From positions 62,001 through 126,000 of the forward strand of contig NZ_JAKZGS010000008.1 of NCBI RefSeq assembly GCF_022549695.1: a stretch of DNA of 64,000 nt, written 5' to 3'. Source of the stretch: Belliella calami. GTDB lineage: Bacteria > Bacteroidota > Bacteroidia > Cytophagales > Cyclobacteriaceae. How positions within the stretch are numbered: the stretch's first letter is position 1; every line of letters starts with the position of its first letter. The notes below the pieces were generated by a model. That model did not search any database, had not been told where the DNA came from, and was given only the letters and a program-made list of their open reading frames with translations. The translations under genes and the position numbers were made by a program. This document shows, piece after piece, positions 22,781 through 31,362 of the stretch.

Positions 22781-25700
22781 GTGAAAAAATATCAGGAGTT
22801 TAAACAAGTTGATTATCCCAACATAGGGGAAAGTGTTCTTCAGTACTGGAAAGAGAACAATATTTTTAATAAATCTGTGGCCAATCGAGAGGGGGCAGAG
22901 ACTTTTACCTTTTTCGAAGGACCGCCTTCGGCCAACGGCACACCGGGAATCCACCACGTGATGGCCCGTACCCTCAAAGATATTTTCTGTAGGTACAAGA
23001 CCCTCAAAGGATTTCAGGTAAAAAGAAAAGGTGGCTGGGACACTCATGGACTTCCGGTAGAACTTCAAGTGGAGAAGGAACTTGGAATCACCAAAGAGGA
23101 TATCGGAAAGAAAATCACCGTAGAGGAATACAATCGCAAATGCCGTGAGACGGTAATGCGATTCAAGGATGAATGGGATGATTTGACCGAGAAAATCGGC
23201 TATTGGGTGGATTTAGATGATCCTTATATCACTTTCGATGCGAAATATATAGAGACACTTTGGCATTTGCTTAAGAGACTTTATGACAAAGATCTTCTCT
23301 ACAAGGGCTATACTATCCAGCCATATTCACCAGCTGCAGGTACAGGTCTGAGCTCCCATGAACTCAATCAGCCGGGTTGTTATAGAGATGTAAAGGATAC
23401 TTCTATCACAGCGCAGTTTAAGCTAAAGGGAGAAGAAAGTACCTACATTCTCGCATGGACTACCACGCCATGGACCTTGCCTTCCAATTCAGCTTTGGCG
23501 ATTGGAGAAAAGTTGGATTATGTGAAGGTGAAGACTTTCAATCCATATACTTACGACGCACAAACGGTAATATTGGCAAAATCTAGACTTTCCGCCTATT
23601 TCAATCCAAAAGCCAAAGAATTGTCTTTGGCTGAATACAAAGCAGGAGATAAATTGATCCCTTATGAAGTAGTTGGGGAAATGAAAGGTGCTGATTTGCT
23701 TGGTTTGGAATATGAACAATTGTTCCCAATCGAAGCGATTTCTCTTCCACACCCTGCTTTCACGGTGGTCTCTGGAGACTACGTGACTACAGAAGATGGT
23801 ACAGGAATCGTCCATTTGGCAAAGGCATTTGGTGCAGACGATTTTAGGACCTTGGTTCAAAACAATGTGCCTGGAGTATTTGTACAGGATGAGAAAGGGA
23901 ATGATATCCCAGTTGTGGATAAGCAAGGAAAATTCCTGCCGATCATCGGAGAATATTTGGCTGCCAAAATGAAAGAGCATGGAATCACTGCCCATAAAGA
24001 CTACGGGGTGAATGATTTCTATGTGAAAAATTATACCGATGATAATGAAGATGACAAAGAATACAAGAATACTGATGTCATTATCTCTATCATCTTAAAA
24101 AATGAAAGCAAGGCCTTCAAGGTCGAAAAATACGAACACAGCTATCCTCATTGTTGGAGAACTGACAAGCCAATCCTATATTATCCATTAGAAAGCTGGT
24201 TTATCAAAACCACCGCATACAAGGATAGAATGGTGGAATTGAACAAGACGATCAACTGGAAGCCTGAGGCGACTGGGACTGGTCGATTTGGAAACTGGTT
24301 GGAGAATTTGGTGGATTGGAACTTGAGTAGATCCAGATTTTGGGGAACACCATTGCCTATCTGGAGAACAAAAGATGGTTCGGAAGAAATCTGTATCGGA
24401 TCTATTGATGAACTGAAATCAGAAATCAAAAAGTCTATCGAAGCTGGATTGATGGAATCTTCACCGATCAATGAAGAAGAAATAGATTTGCACAGACCTT
24501 ATGTGGATGATGTGATATTGGTTTCGCCAAAAGGTGTAGCCATGTATCGAGAGCCGGATTTGATCGATGTTTGGTTTGATTCGGGAGCGATGCCGTACGC
24601 ACAGTGGCATTACCCATTTGAGAATGAAGATATCTTCAAGGCCAATTATCCTGCAGATTACATAGCAGAAGGTGTGGATCAGACTAGAGGTTGGTTCTTT
24701 ACCCTTCATGCAATTGCTGTGATGTTGTTTGACACTGTTTCATTCAAAAATGTCATCGCCAATGGTTTGGTGTTGGATAAGAATGGCAATAAGATGTCTA
24801 AGAGATTAGGCAATGCCGTGGATCCTTTCAAGACTTTGAAAGAATATGGACCGGATGCCTTGCGTTGGTATATGCTGAGCAATGCCAATCCTTGGGACAA
24901 CCTGAAATTCAGCCTAGATGGAGTAGCTGAAGTACAAAGAAGGTTCTTTGGTACACTCCAAAATACTTATAATTTCTTTGCACTCTATGCAAACTTGGAT
25001 GAGTTTGTTTATGACAAATCAAAAAGTATCCCAGTAGCACAAAGGACGGAATTGGATCAATGGATCATTTCCAAGCTGCAGTCTCTAATCACAGATGTAG
25101 AGTCTTCGATGGATAACTATGATGCGACCAAAGCTACTCGGGCGATCATGAATTTCACAGTGGATCAGTTGTCAAACTGGTATGTGAGATTGGCGAGAAA
25201 GAGATTCTGGAGAGGGGATATGAATGCTGATAAGCAGGCCGCTTACGAAACTTTGTATGAATGTCTGATGTCATTGAGTCAATTGATGTCTTCATTCGCA
25301 CCGTTCTATTCAGATTGGCTGTACAAAAACCTCACAGATTCTTCGGAAAATCAAATGGAGTCCATCCACTTGACAGACTGGGTTGGTGTAGATGCTTCCT
25401 TGATCAATAAGGACTTGGAAGAAAGCATGGATTTGGCACAAAGAATATCTTCTTTGGTTCATTCCTTGAGAAAAAATCCAAAAATTGGAATCAAAGTCCG
25501 TCAGCCATTGCAACGTATTTTGATCCCTGTTTTGAGCGAAAAGTCTAAAGTTCAAATCCAGCATGTAGAAGACCTGATCAAATCTGAAGTAAATATCAAG
25601 GCTATAGAATACATTGATGACGCTTCAGACGTTTTGGTAAAGAGCGTGAAGCCTAACTTACCTGTTTTGGGTAAGAAATTGGGTCCAAAAATGAGGTTTG

Positions 25701-26164
25701 TTGTTGCCGCTATCAATACTTGGGGTAAAGAGCAGATTTCTGAGATAGAGAGAAACGGCAAAATCTACGTTGATGTAGATGGAGAGTCATTGGAGTTGCT
25801 TTTGGAAGAGGTGTTGATCAGTTCGCAAGATATTCCAGGCTGGTCCGTAGCGACAGATCAGGAGTTGACTGTGGCATTGGATGTTACTTTGACAGAGGAG
25901 TTGAAGCAAGAAGGGATCGCAAGGGATTTGGTTAATAGGATACAGAATCTAAGAAAAGACATGGGGCTTGAAGTTCAGGATAAGATTCATATTCAGATTG
26001 CCAAGCACGATGATTTGGTCAATGCTTCTTTTGAAAATTTCGGTTCATATATCAAGACAGAAACCCAAGCTTTGAGTTTGGAAACGTTAGAAACAGTCTC
26101 TGATGCTATTGCCTTGGACATGGATGAATTTGAGTTGTCTGTTAAAGTTTTGAAAGCTAATTAG
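22781..26164 (+). CDS. ileS: Isoleucyl-tRNA synthetase, IleS2-type with GIHH active-site motif
   Basis: This 1127-residue class I synthetase charges tRNA-Ile. It starts at a GTG with an AAGGA five bases upstream. The class I signature normally reading HIGH is GIHH (residues 56-59, in 'GPPSANGTPGIHHVMAR'), and KMSKR is at 671-675. The editing domain (about 190-400), 'GWFFTLHAIAVMLFD', the anticodon-binding region and an IleS2-like C-terminal domain are present. The swapped GxHH motif is the hallmark of IleS2 enzymes reported to be highly mupirocin-resistant. Close in front of lspA, a common pairing. A small 8-bp hairpin with CACAGATT arms (26178-26218) separates the two. Confidence 0.97.
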   Translation: MKKYQEFKQVDYPNIGESVLQYWKENNIFNKSVANREGAETFTFFEGPPSANGTPGIHHVMARTLKDIFCRYKTLKGFQVKRKGGWDTHGLPVELQVEKELGITKEDIGKKITVEEYNRKCRETVMRFKDEWDDLTEKIGYWVDLDDPYITFDAKYIETLWHLLKRLYDKDLLYKGYTIQPYSPAAGTGLSSHELNQPGCYRDVKDTSITAQFKLKGEESTYILAWTTTPWTLPSNSALAIGEKLDYVKVKTFNPYTYDAQTVILAKSRLSAYFNPKAKELSLAEYKAGDKLIPYEVVGEMKGADLLGLEYEQLFPIEAISLPHPAFTVVSGDYVTTEDGTGIVHLAKAFGADDFRTLVQNNVPGVFVQDEKGNDIPVVDKQGKFLPIIGEYLAAKMKEHGITAHKDYGVNDFYVKNYTDDNEDDKEYKNTDVIISIILKNESKAFKVEKYEHSYPHCWRTDKPILYYPLESWFIKTTAYKDRMVELNKTINWKPEATGTGRFGNWLENLVDWNLSRSRFWGTPLPIWRTKDGSEEICIGSIDELKSEIKKSIEAGLMESSPINEEEIDLHRPYVDDVILVSPKGVAMYREPDLIDVWFDSGAMPYAQWHYPFENEDIFKANYPADYIAEGVDQTRGWFFTLHAIAVMLFDTVSFKNVIANGLVLDKNGNKMSKRLGNAVDPFKTLKEYGPDALRWYMLSNANPWDNLKFSLDGVAEVQRRFFGTLQNTYNFFALYANLDEFVYDKSKSIPVAQRTELDQWIISKLQSLITDVESSMDNYDATKATRAIMNFTVDQLSNWYVRLARKRFWRGDMNADKQAAYETLYECLMSLSQLMSSFAPFYSDWLYKNLTDSSENQMESIHLTDWVGVDASLINKDLEESMDLAQRISSLVHSLRKNPKIGIKVRQPLQRILIPVLSEKSKVQIQHVEDLIKSEVNIKAIEYIDDASDVLVKSVKPNLPVLGKKLGPKMRFVVAAINTWGKEQISEIERNGKIYVDVDGESLELLLEEVLISSQDIPGWSVATDQELTVALDVTLTEELKQEGIARDLVNRIQNLRKDMGLEVQDKIHIQIAKHDDLVNASFENFGSYIKTETQALSLETLETVSDAIALDMDEFELSVKVLKAN

Positions 26165-26234
26165 GAAAAATAATTGTCACAGATTAGGGGCTTATGCGAA
26201 AAAATCCTTAAATCTGTGGCTTTAATATGAATAC

Positions 26235-26870
26235 ATGAAGTATCTAAAATATTTTGGAATTGCCTTGGCCGTGATTATACTGGATCAGGTTGTCAAATTA
26301 CTGGTCCATTATCAGATGGATTTCGGAACTCCCGGACAGATCAAAATTTTCGGCGATTGGTTCAAACTGCACTACACGACCAATCCTGGGATGGCTTTTG
26401 GAATGAAATTACCATTTGAATATGGTAAAATAATTTTGACATCTTTCAGGCTTGTTGCCATGTTTGGTATTGGTTATTACCTATACTATATCATTGAGAA
26501 AAAGATGCATGTTGGATACATCATTTGCATTGCCATGATCTTGGGAGGAGCGATTGGAAATTTGATAGATAGTATTTTCTATGGTGTGTTTTTGAACAAC
26601 GCACCCTATGATGCCACTACGCCATGGTTTCATGGGCAAGTAGTGGATATGTTTTATATTGATATTTGGGAAGGTTACATTCCTGACTGGGTTCCATTGT
26701 GGGGTGGAGGATATACAGCGCTATGGCCGATATTCAATATTGCTGATGCTTCGATTTTTGTAGGTGTGGCCATCATCCTCGTATTTCAAAGCCGTTTTTT
26801 CCAAGAAGAAAAAAAGGAAGAGGAAGAAGATGAAATCCAAAAGCAGTTTATAGAAGAAGGTAAGGAATAG
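26235..26870 (+). CDS. lspA: Lipoprotein signal peptidase II
   Basis: This 211-residue aspartyl protease cleaves prolipoprotein signal peptides in the inner membrane; its products include the many lipoproteins encoded in this window. Four membrane helices are visible. The catalytic pair is D138 ('GQVVDMFY') and D171 ('FNIADASIF'); 'DQVVK', 'TTNPGMAFGM' and 'GGAIGNLID' are conserved. It is longer than the usual 160-170 residues because of a loop around 118-165 and a charged Glu/Lys-rich C-terminal tail (about 192-211). A clear terminator follows. Confidence 0.95.
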   Translation: MKYLKYFGIALAVIILDQVVKLLVHYQMDFGTPGQIKIFGDWFKLHYTTNPGMAFGMKLPFEYGKIILTSFRLVAMFGIGYYLYYIIEKKMHVGYIICIAMILGGAIGNLIDSIFYGVFLNNAPYDATTPWFHGQVVDMFYIDIWEGYIPDWVPLWGGGYTALWPIFNIADASIFVGVAIILVFQSRFFQEEKKEEEEDEIQKQFIEEGKE

Positions 26871-26890
26871 ATTGACGACAAGGATAAAGT

Positions 26891-26920
26891 GCCCTTTCAG
26901 AAACCTGAAAGGGCTTTTTT
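26891..26920 (+). terminator. Intrinsic terminator of ileS-lspA
   Basis: GCCCTTTCAG (26891-26900) pairs perfectly with CTGAAAGGGC (26905-26914) around an AAAC loop, followed by six T's. Confidence 0.92.
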
Positions 26921-27028
26921 AATGTTTAGTGTTTGGCTTTTTGAATGGATTTGAGCGCAGGGACACAATCCATGGTATTTTAATTTCGAAGCAGATTATC
27001 ATTTTTCATCGGTAAAAAGCCGATAATT

Positions 27029-27092
27029 ACATTTTTTCCCTCGAAAAAGTGTGGTGTGAATACACCTTTTCGGTCGAAAAAATGTATATTTG
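27029..27092 (+). promoter_or_regulatory. Tandem palindromes plus -7 element before the second DUF4143 ATPase
   Basis: Two 24-base imperfect palindromes lie at 27029-27052 (ACATTTTTTC-CCTC-GAAAAAGTGT) and 27062-27085 (ACACCTTTTC-GGTC-GAAAAAATGT), 33 bases apart. The -7 element TATATTTG (27085-27092) begins at the last base of the second. The ATG follows 24 bases later. The layout parallels that of the other DUF4143 gene at 14810, although the sequence is different. Confidence 0.65.
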
Positions 27093-27115
27093 ATCAATTT
27101 TAAATTGGTTGAGGA

Positions 27116-28420
27116 ATGAAAAGAAATTTGGAAATGAGGTTGTTGTCTTGGAAAAACAATGAAAATAGAAAGCCTCTTTTAATTCAGGGAGCAAGACAGG
27201 TTGGGAAAACTTGGTTGATGAAGACTTTTGGAAATGAATATTTTAAGTCTGTCGCTTATGTAAACCTTGAGACAAATAAAGAGTTGAAGGAAGCCTTTGA
27301 ACAGAATTTTGATATTGAAAGGTTATTATTGGCAATTCAGATCACCTCTGGAGTAAAAGTAGAGAAAGGAAAAACTTTGCTTATTATAGATGAAATTCAA
27401 GAATCTCCCTTTGCTATTACATCATTGAAGTACTTTCAGGAAAATGCTCCCGGGTATTTTGTAATGGCGGCAGGTTCTTTGTTAGGGGTTGTTCTACATC
27501 AGCAGGTATCATTTCCGGTAGGTAAAGTGGATTTTTTGAATCTTTATCCATTAGATTTTGAGGAGTTTTTGGTTGCAAAAGGGGAAGGAGCACTGATTTC
27601 ATTAATTCAAAAAAATGATTGGGAGTTAATCAATACTTTCAAAAGTAAGTACATTGGTTTGTTGAAAGAATACTATTTTGTTGGAGGTATGCCAGAAGCC
27701 GTCGCTCTTTATGTACAAAATGAAGACTTATCAGAAGTCCGAAATATTCAAAAAAGAATATTGGAGGCTTATCAACAAGATTTTTCAAAACATGCGCCAA
27801 TTAGTATTGTGCCTAGGATTAGGACCTTATGGAATGCAATTCCCTCACAGCTGGCAAAGGAGAACAGGAAATTTATTTATGGTCAAGTCAAGCAGGGGGC
27901 TAGGGCAAAAGATTTTGAATTGGCACTTGCTTGGCTTTATGATTCTGGGCTTATACATCGGGTAAATAGGGTGTCTAAGTCAGGAATACCATTGAAAGCT
28001 TACGAAGATTTTAATTCATTTAAGTTATTCATTTTAGATGTTGGTTTATTGGGAGCATTAACTGATTTGGACGCAAAAACAATCCTTGAAGGGAATTTTC
28101 TTTTTGAAGAATTCAAGGGTGCACTTACCGAGCAATATGTACTCCAGCAGCTATTGGCCAAAAATATGGTTCCTTATTATTGGTCAGCTGAGAAATCTGC
28201 AGGAGAGATTGATTTTCTGGTTCAAGTTAATGGCCAAATTTATCCAATAGAAGTCAAGGCTGAAGAAAATCTTAAAGCAAAAAGCCTAAAAGTTTTTGCC
28301 GAAAAATATAAGATCCCAATCGCTATAAGAACTTCCATGTCAGGATATCGAAGGGAAGATTGGTTAGTCAATATCCCTCTTTTTGCAATAGGATTAGTGG
28401 ATTTTGAAAATAGCTTCTAG
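27116..28420 (+). CDS. DUF4143 AAA-type ATPase
   Basis: This 434-residue protein has an N-terminal AAA_14 ATPase with Walker A GARQVGKT (25-32), Walker B 'LLIIDEIQE' (88-96) and sensor strand 'YFVMAAGSLLG'. A central helical region includes 'YYFVGGMPEAVALY', and the C-terminal DUF4143 domain has 'FKLFILDVGLLGAL' and 'YYWSAEKSAGEIDFLVQVNGQIYPIEVKAEENLKAKSL', an E-x-D...E-x-K nuclease-like core. This is a different subgroup from the protein at 14810-15937; overall similarity is limited to family motifs. GAGGA abuts the ATG. No copy of the palindromes is seen downstream. Cellular function is unknown. Confidence 0.9.
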   Translation: MKRNLEMRLLSWKNNENRKPLLIQGARQVGKTWLMKTFGNEYFKSVAYVNLETNKELKEAFEQNFDIERLLLAIQITSGVKVEKGKTLLIIDEIQESPFAITSLKYFQENAPGYFVMAAGSLLGVVLHQQVSFPVGKVDFLNLYPLDFEEFLVAKGEGALISLIQKNDWELINTFKSKYIGLLKEYYFVGGMPEAVALYVQNEDLSEVRNIQKRILEAYQQDFSKHAPISIVPRIRTLWNAIPSQLAKENRKFIYGQVKQGARAKDFELALAWLYDSGLIHRVNRVSKSGIPLKAYEDFNSFKLFILDVGLLGALTDLDAKTILEGNFLFEEFKGALTEQYVLQQLLAKNMVPYYWSAEKSAGEIDFLVQVNGQIYPIEVKAEENLKAKSLKVFAEKYKIPIAIRTSMSGYRREDWLVNIPLFAIGLVDFENSF

Positions 28421-28631
28421 CAAAATTTATAAATAATTCTTTCGTGTGCTTTCACTTGTTTATTCCTTATTGATAATTTTTTGGATGAATGATCTGAGCA
28501 GTTTAGAAAGTAGCCTTTAGTCAGTTGTCGAGTTGCCACATGCAGTAGCGTCTCTTCTTTCCCAGCGTGCAAGATATCGAGCACCTATAATTTCTTTTGT
28601 TCCAAAGAGAAATATTCCCTTAATTCGCCCC

Positions 28632-29252
28632 ATGGATTTTGAATGGATTATGGAAAGCTTACGTCAAGGCATCGCTGAAATGACTTGGCTAGAGGCAATA
28701 GCTGTATTTTTTGGCATAGCAAGCGTTTATTATTCTATCAAAAAAAATATCCTGGTATTTCCTACGGGCATGGTCAGTACTTTGATTTATGTTTACATCT
28801 GTCTGAAATACAAGCTTTATGCAGACATGGGCATCAATGCTTATTATTTTGGAATGTCAATCTACGGTTGGTATCTCTGGAGTAGGCCAGCTACTGGAAA
28901 GGAGGAATTGCCAGTTACTTGGTTGTCAAAGGTGGGGATTTATAAATCAGTCATTTTGTTTTTGCTGTCTTACGGAGTATTGTTTCTTGTTTTATCCAAA
29001 TTCACTGACAGCGACGTTCCTTATTGGGATTCTTTCACCACTTCTTCAGCATTTGTAGGAATGTGGCTGATGGCCAAAAAGAAAGTTGAAAACTGGATTG
29101 CTTGGATCATTACTGATTTGGTATCAATTCCCTTGTACTTCTACAAAGGTTTGATGTTGACTTCTTTTCAGTTTATTTTCTTCACAGTATTAGCCGTAAT
29201 TGGCCTGGTCTCTTGGATGAAATCATCTAAAAAAGTATCGAATGGATATTAA
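28632..29252 (+). CDS. pnuC: PnuC-type nicotinamide riboside transporter
   Basis: From the ATG at 28632 this is a 206-residue membrane protein with about seven helices; the frame is open back to a TTG at 28533, but homologues start near MDFEWIMESL. PnuC hallmarks are 'WLEAIAVFFGIASVYYSIKKNILVFPTGM' (about 17-45), 'YGWYLW' and 'NWIAWIITDLVSIPLYFYKGL' with conserved Trp, Asn and Asp. The next gene, overlapping by 11 bases, encodes a NadR-like kinase, which would trap imported nicotinamide riboside as NMN. The alternative, a thiamine transporter (PnuT), is less likely because the TPP riboswitch lies two genes downstream behind a terminator. Confidence 0.88.
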   Translation: MDFEWIMESLRQGIAEMTWLEAIAVFFGIASVYYSIKKNILVFPTGMVSTLIYVYICLKYKLYADMGINAYYFGMSIYGWYLWSRPATGKEELPVTWLSKVGIYKSVILFLLSYGVLFLVLSKFTDSDVPYWDSFTTSSAFVGMWLMAKKKVENWIAWIITDLVSIPLYFYKGLMLTSFQFIFFTVLAVIGLVSWMKSSKKVSNGY

Positions 29253-29769
29253 AAAAGTAGTAATAATCGGACCGGAGTCCACTGGGAAAAGTACACTTTC
29301 AAAAGCCTTGGCGGCTACATTTGGGGAATTGTGGGTTTATGAATATGCAAGACAATACATTAATGATTTGGGTAGGCCATATCAGTATGATGATTTACTT
29401 CAGATAGCCAAGAAACAGGTCGAATTGGAAGAAAAGAAGTTGAAAAAATCCAAAAACATACTTTTTATCGATACAGATCTACATGTCATCAAAGTATGGA
29501 GTGATCACAAGTTTGGTAAAACTGATCCTTGGATTTTAGACCAAATAGAAAAAAGGAAATATGATTTGTACCTTTTGACAGATGTAGATATTCCTTGGGA
29601 GGATGACCCCCAGAGAGAACATCCAAACCCTGAAATGAGGAACTATTTTTTTGGGATTTATAAAAAGTTGATTGAAAATTCGGGAGTACCATTTGAAATT
29701 GTTCGTGGAGGATATGGTGAAAGATTTATTTCCGCTATGAAAGCATTGAAAAGGAATGATGTTTATTAG
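29242..29769 (+). CDS. NadR-like ribosylnicotinamide kinase (AAA ATPase)
   Basis: This 175-residue protein has a P-loop GPESTGKST (10-18) and the NadR kinase-domain pattern: 'WVYEYARQYIN', 'DLLQIAKKQVELEE', 'ILFIDTDLHVIKVWS', 'YDLYLLTDVDIPWEDDPQREHP' (substrate-site Asp and lid Arg). It lacks the nicotinamide-mononucleotide adenylyltransferase and HTH domains of enterobacterial NadR. It would phosphorylate nicotinamide riboside to NMN for NAD salvage. The overlap with pnuC supports this and implies coupled translation. Confidence 0.88.
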   Translation: MDIKKVVIIGPESTGKSTLSKALAATFGELWVYEYARQYINDLGRPYQYDDLLQIAKKQVELEEKKLKKSKNILFIDTDLHVIKVWSDHKFGKTDPWILDQIEKRKYDLYLLTDVDIPWEDDPQREHPNPEMRNYFFGIYKKLIENSGVPFEIVRGGYGERFISAMKALKRNDVY

Positions 29770-29939
29770 ACTTTTTCAAATTGTTAAAATTACTTAAATC
29801 AAACAGAGTCAAATAGATGATCTTTGTCAGTTTTTGATTTTCTAAATTTATTTAACGTATCTTTATAGAGGAATTTGAAATACTTTACACCCAATTTATT
29901 TTTTCTTCCTTAGTAATCAGTATCATTAAATAAATTATC

Positions 29940-31004
29940 ATGCGTCCCCCTAGATTCAGTGCCGCATCTTCATTTCATTCAGATTTGAAATTGAGGATCA
30001 AAAATTACTTCACAGAAAAAAATCTTAAACAAACAGGAAATTTCTCTCTTTACTTAAAAGCCATCATTTTGGTAGCCGGTTACATTGCTACTTATGTAAC
30101 ATTAGTATTTTTTACACCCCATTGGACTCTAGCACTCCTTGGTTGTGTGCTTTTGGGAGCTTTTGCTGCCACCATAGGTTTCAATGTCATGCATGATGGC
30201 GCCCACGGGAGTTTTAGCAAAAAATCTTGGGTCAACGAACTTGCAGGTGTTTCCATCAATTTTCTTGGAGCCAACGTATTCATGTGGAAGACGAAACACA
30301 ATGTAGTTCACCATTCTTTTACAAATGTAGATGAAGTAGATGATGATATGAATGCAAGGCCATTCTTGAGACTTTGCCCAAATCAGAAATTCTACAGCAT
30401 TCATAAATACCAACACAAGTATTTCTTATTTGTATATTCATTGCTCTATTTGTACTGGGTTTTTGTAACAGATTACAAAAAATATGTTACTGGAAAAGTA
30501 GGTGTAATTCCTATTCAGAAAATGACTGCAGCAGATCACCTTTCTTTCTGGGGATTTAAATTAATGCATATAGCCTTATTTGTTGTCATTCCAATCTATT
30601 TTGTCGGAGTATTGCCTTGGTTGGTAGGTTTCTTGCTTTATGGGGTTGCCACAGGTATTTTGCTTAGTGTAGTGTTTCAGTTGGCGCATTCCATTGAGGA
30701 GACTTCATTCCCAATGCCAAATGTTGATACAAATAAATTGGAGGATGATTGGGCAATTCACCAATTGAAAACTACGGCGAATTTTGCTACAAACAATAAG
30801 CTGCTTTCTTGGATAGTTGGAGGGTTGAATTTTCAGGTAGAACATCATTTGTTCCCGAATATTTCCCATGTACATTATCCTGCTATCAGCAAAATAATCA
30901 AAGAAACTTGTCAAGAATATGGCATCCCTTACCTTGAGCATCCAAAATTGAGATTGGCTTTTGCTTCACATGTGAATCATCTGCGATCTTTAGGCCGTCC
31001 ATAG
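29940..31004 (+). CDS. Membrane fatty acid desaturase (acyl-lipid/acyl-CoA type)
   Basis: This 354-residue integral membrane enzyme has the three histidine boxes of the diiron desaturases: H85DGAH89, H120NVVHH125 and 'QVEHHLFP' with H302/H303. Paired membrane helices lie around 40-85 and 190-245. The His-box pattern, with Gln in the third box, is that of front-end/linoleoyl-CoA-like desaturases widely found in Bacteroidota. It introduces a double bond into membrane fatty acids, probably for fluidity control. It is a single gene, ended by a terminator. Confidence 0.93.
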   Translation: MRPPRFSAASSFHSDLKLRIKNYFTEKNLKQTGNFSLYLKAIILVAGYIATYVTLVFFTPHWTLALLGCVLLGAFAATIGFNVMHDGAHGSFSKKSWVNELAGVSINFLGANVFMWKTKHNVVHHSFTNVDEVDDDMNARPFLRLCPNQKFYSIHKYQHKYFLFVYSLLYLYWVFVTDYKKYVTGKVGVIPIQKMTAADHLSFWGFKLMHIALFVVIPIYFVGVLPWLVGFLLYGVATGILLSVVFQLAHSIEETSFPMPNVDTNKLEDDWAIHQLKTTANFATNNKLLSWIVGGLNFQVEHHLFPNISHVHYPAISKIIKETCQEYGIPYLEHPKLRLAFASHVNHLRSLGRP

Positions 31005-31025
31005 CCGAACAAGATTTTTATTTTT

Positions 31026-31056
31026 CCCGCTGTTCACTTGAGCAGCGGGTTTTTTT
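31026..31056 (+). terminator. Intrinsic terminator of the desaturase gene
   Basis: CCCGCTGTTC (31026-31035) pairs with GAGCAGCGGG (31040-31049) with one wobble, followed by seven T's. It separates the desaturase from the riboswitch transcript. Confidence 0.9.
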
Positions 31057-31064
31057 ATGCCTTT

Positions 31065-31095
31065 TTTGGATATTGGGCTTTTCCACGTACATTTG
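31065..31095 (+). promoter_or_regulatory. Promoter of the TPP-riboswitch transcript
   Basis: TTTG at 31065-31068 and TACATTTG at 31088-31095 are 19 bases apart, a near-ideal Bacteroidota -33/-7 promoter. The TPP aptamer begins 10 bases downstream. Confidence 0.75.
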
Positions 31096-31104
31096 TATCA
31101 AAGA

Positions 31105-31185
31105 TCATTAGGGGTGCCTTAAAATTTCGGGCTGAGATCATACCCACAATACCTGATCCGGGTAGTGCCGGCGAAGGGAAATGAG
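31105..31185 (+). ncRNA. TPP riboswitch (THI element)
   Basis: The conserved THI-box blocks appear in order: AGGGGTGCC (31110-31118), GGGCTGAGATCATACCC (ends 31145), ACCTGATCCGGGTAGTGCCG and GCGAAGGGAAATGAG. TCATT (31105-31109) pairs with AATGA (31180-31184) as the closing stem. It binds thiamine pyrophosphate and normally turns the downstream gene off. The downstream gene is a TonB-dependent receptor. The leader after it carries a palindrome GAAGTCAAAATTTTGACTTC (31210-31229) and a short hairpin plus T-tract. Confidence 0.95.
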
Positions 31186-31241
31186 TAACCAACGAAATAG
31201 ATGCAATCAGAAGTCAAAATTTTGACTTCAATCAATTCATT

Positions 31242-31259
31242 AAAAGCTGTTGCTTTTTT
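31242..31259 (+). terminator. Candidate riboswitch-controlled attenuator
   Basis: AAAAGC (31242-31247) and GCTTTT (31252-31257) form a short hairpin ending in T's, 57 bases after the TPP aptamer. It could be the off-state terminator. The stem is short, so translational control is also possible. Confidence 0.35.
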
Positions 31260-31362
31260 GTATGCATTTCAGTTTGTGTCTATGAAGTAGGTGAAAGGGT
31301 GAATAAATGAAAGAAAATCATCCCCTTGATTTTCGGATATTCAACCAAACTGCCTTGGCAGT

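Noticed and set aside
28632-29252. PnuC-type protein as a thiamine transporter (PnuT) because a TPP riboswitch is nearby
   Set aside because: The riboswitch has its own promoter behind the desaturase terminator and faces the TonB receptor, whereas the transporter overlaps a NadR-like nicotinamide riboside kinase gene.
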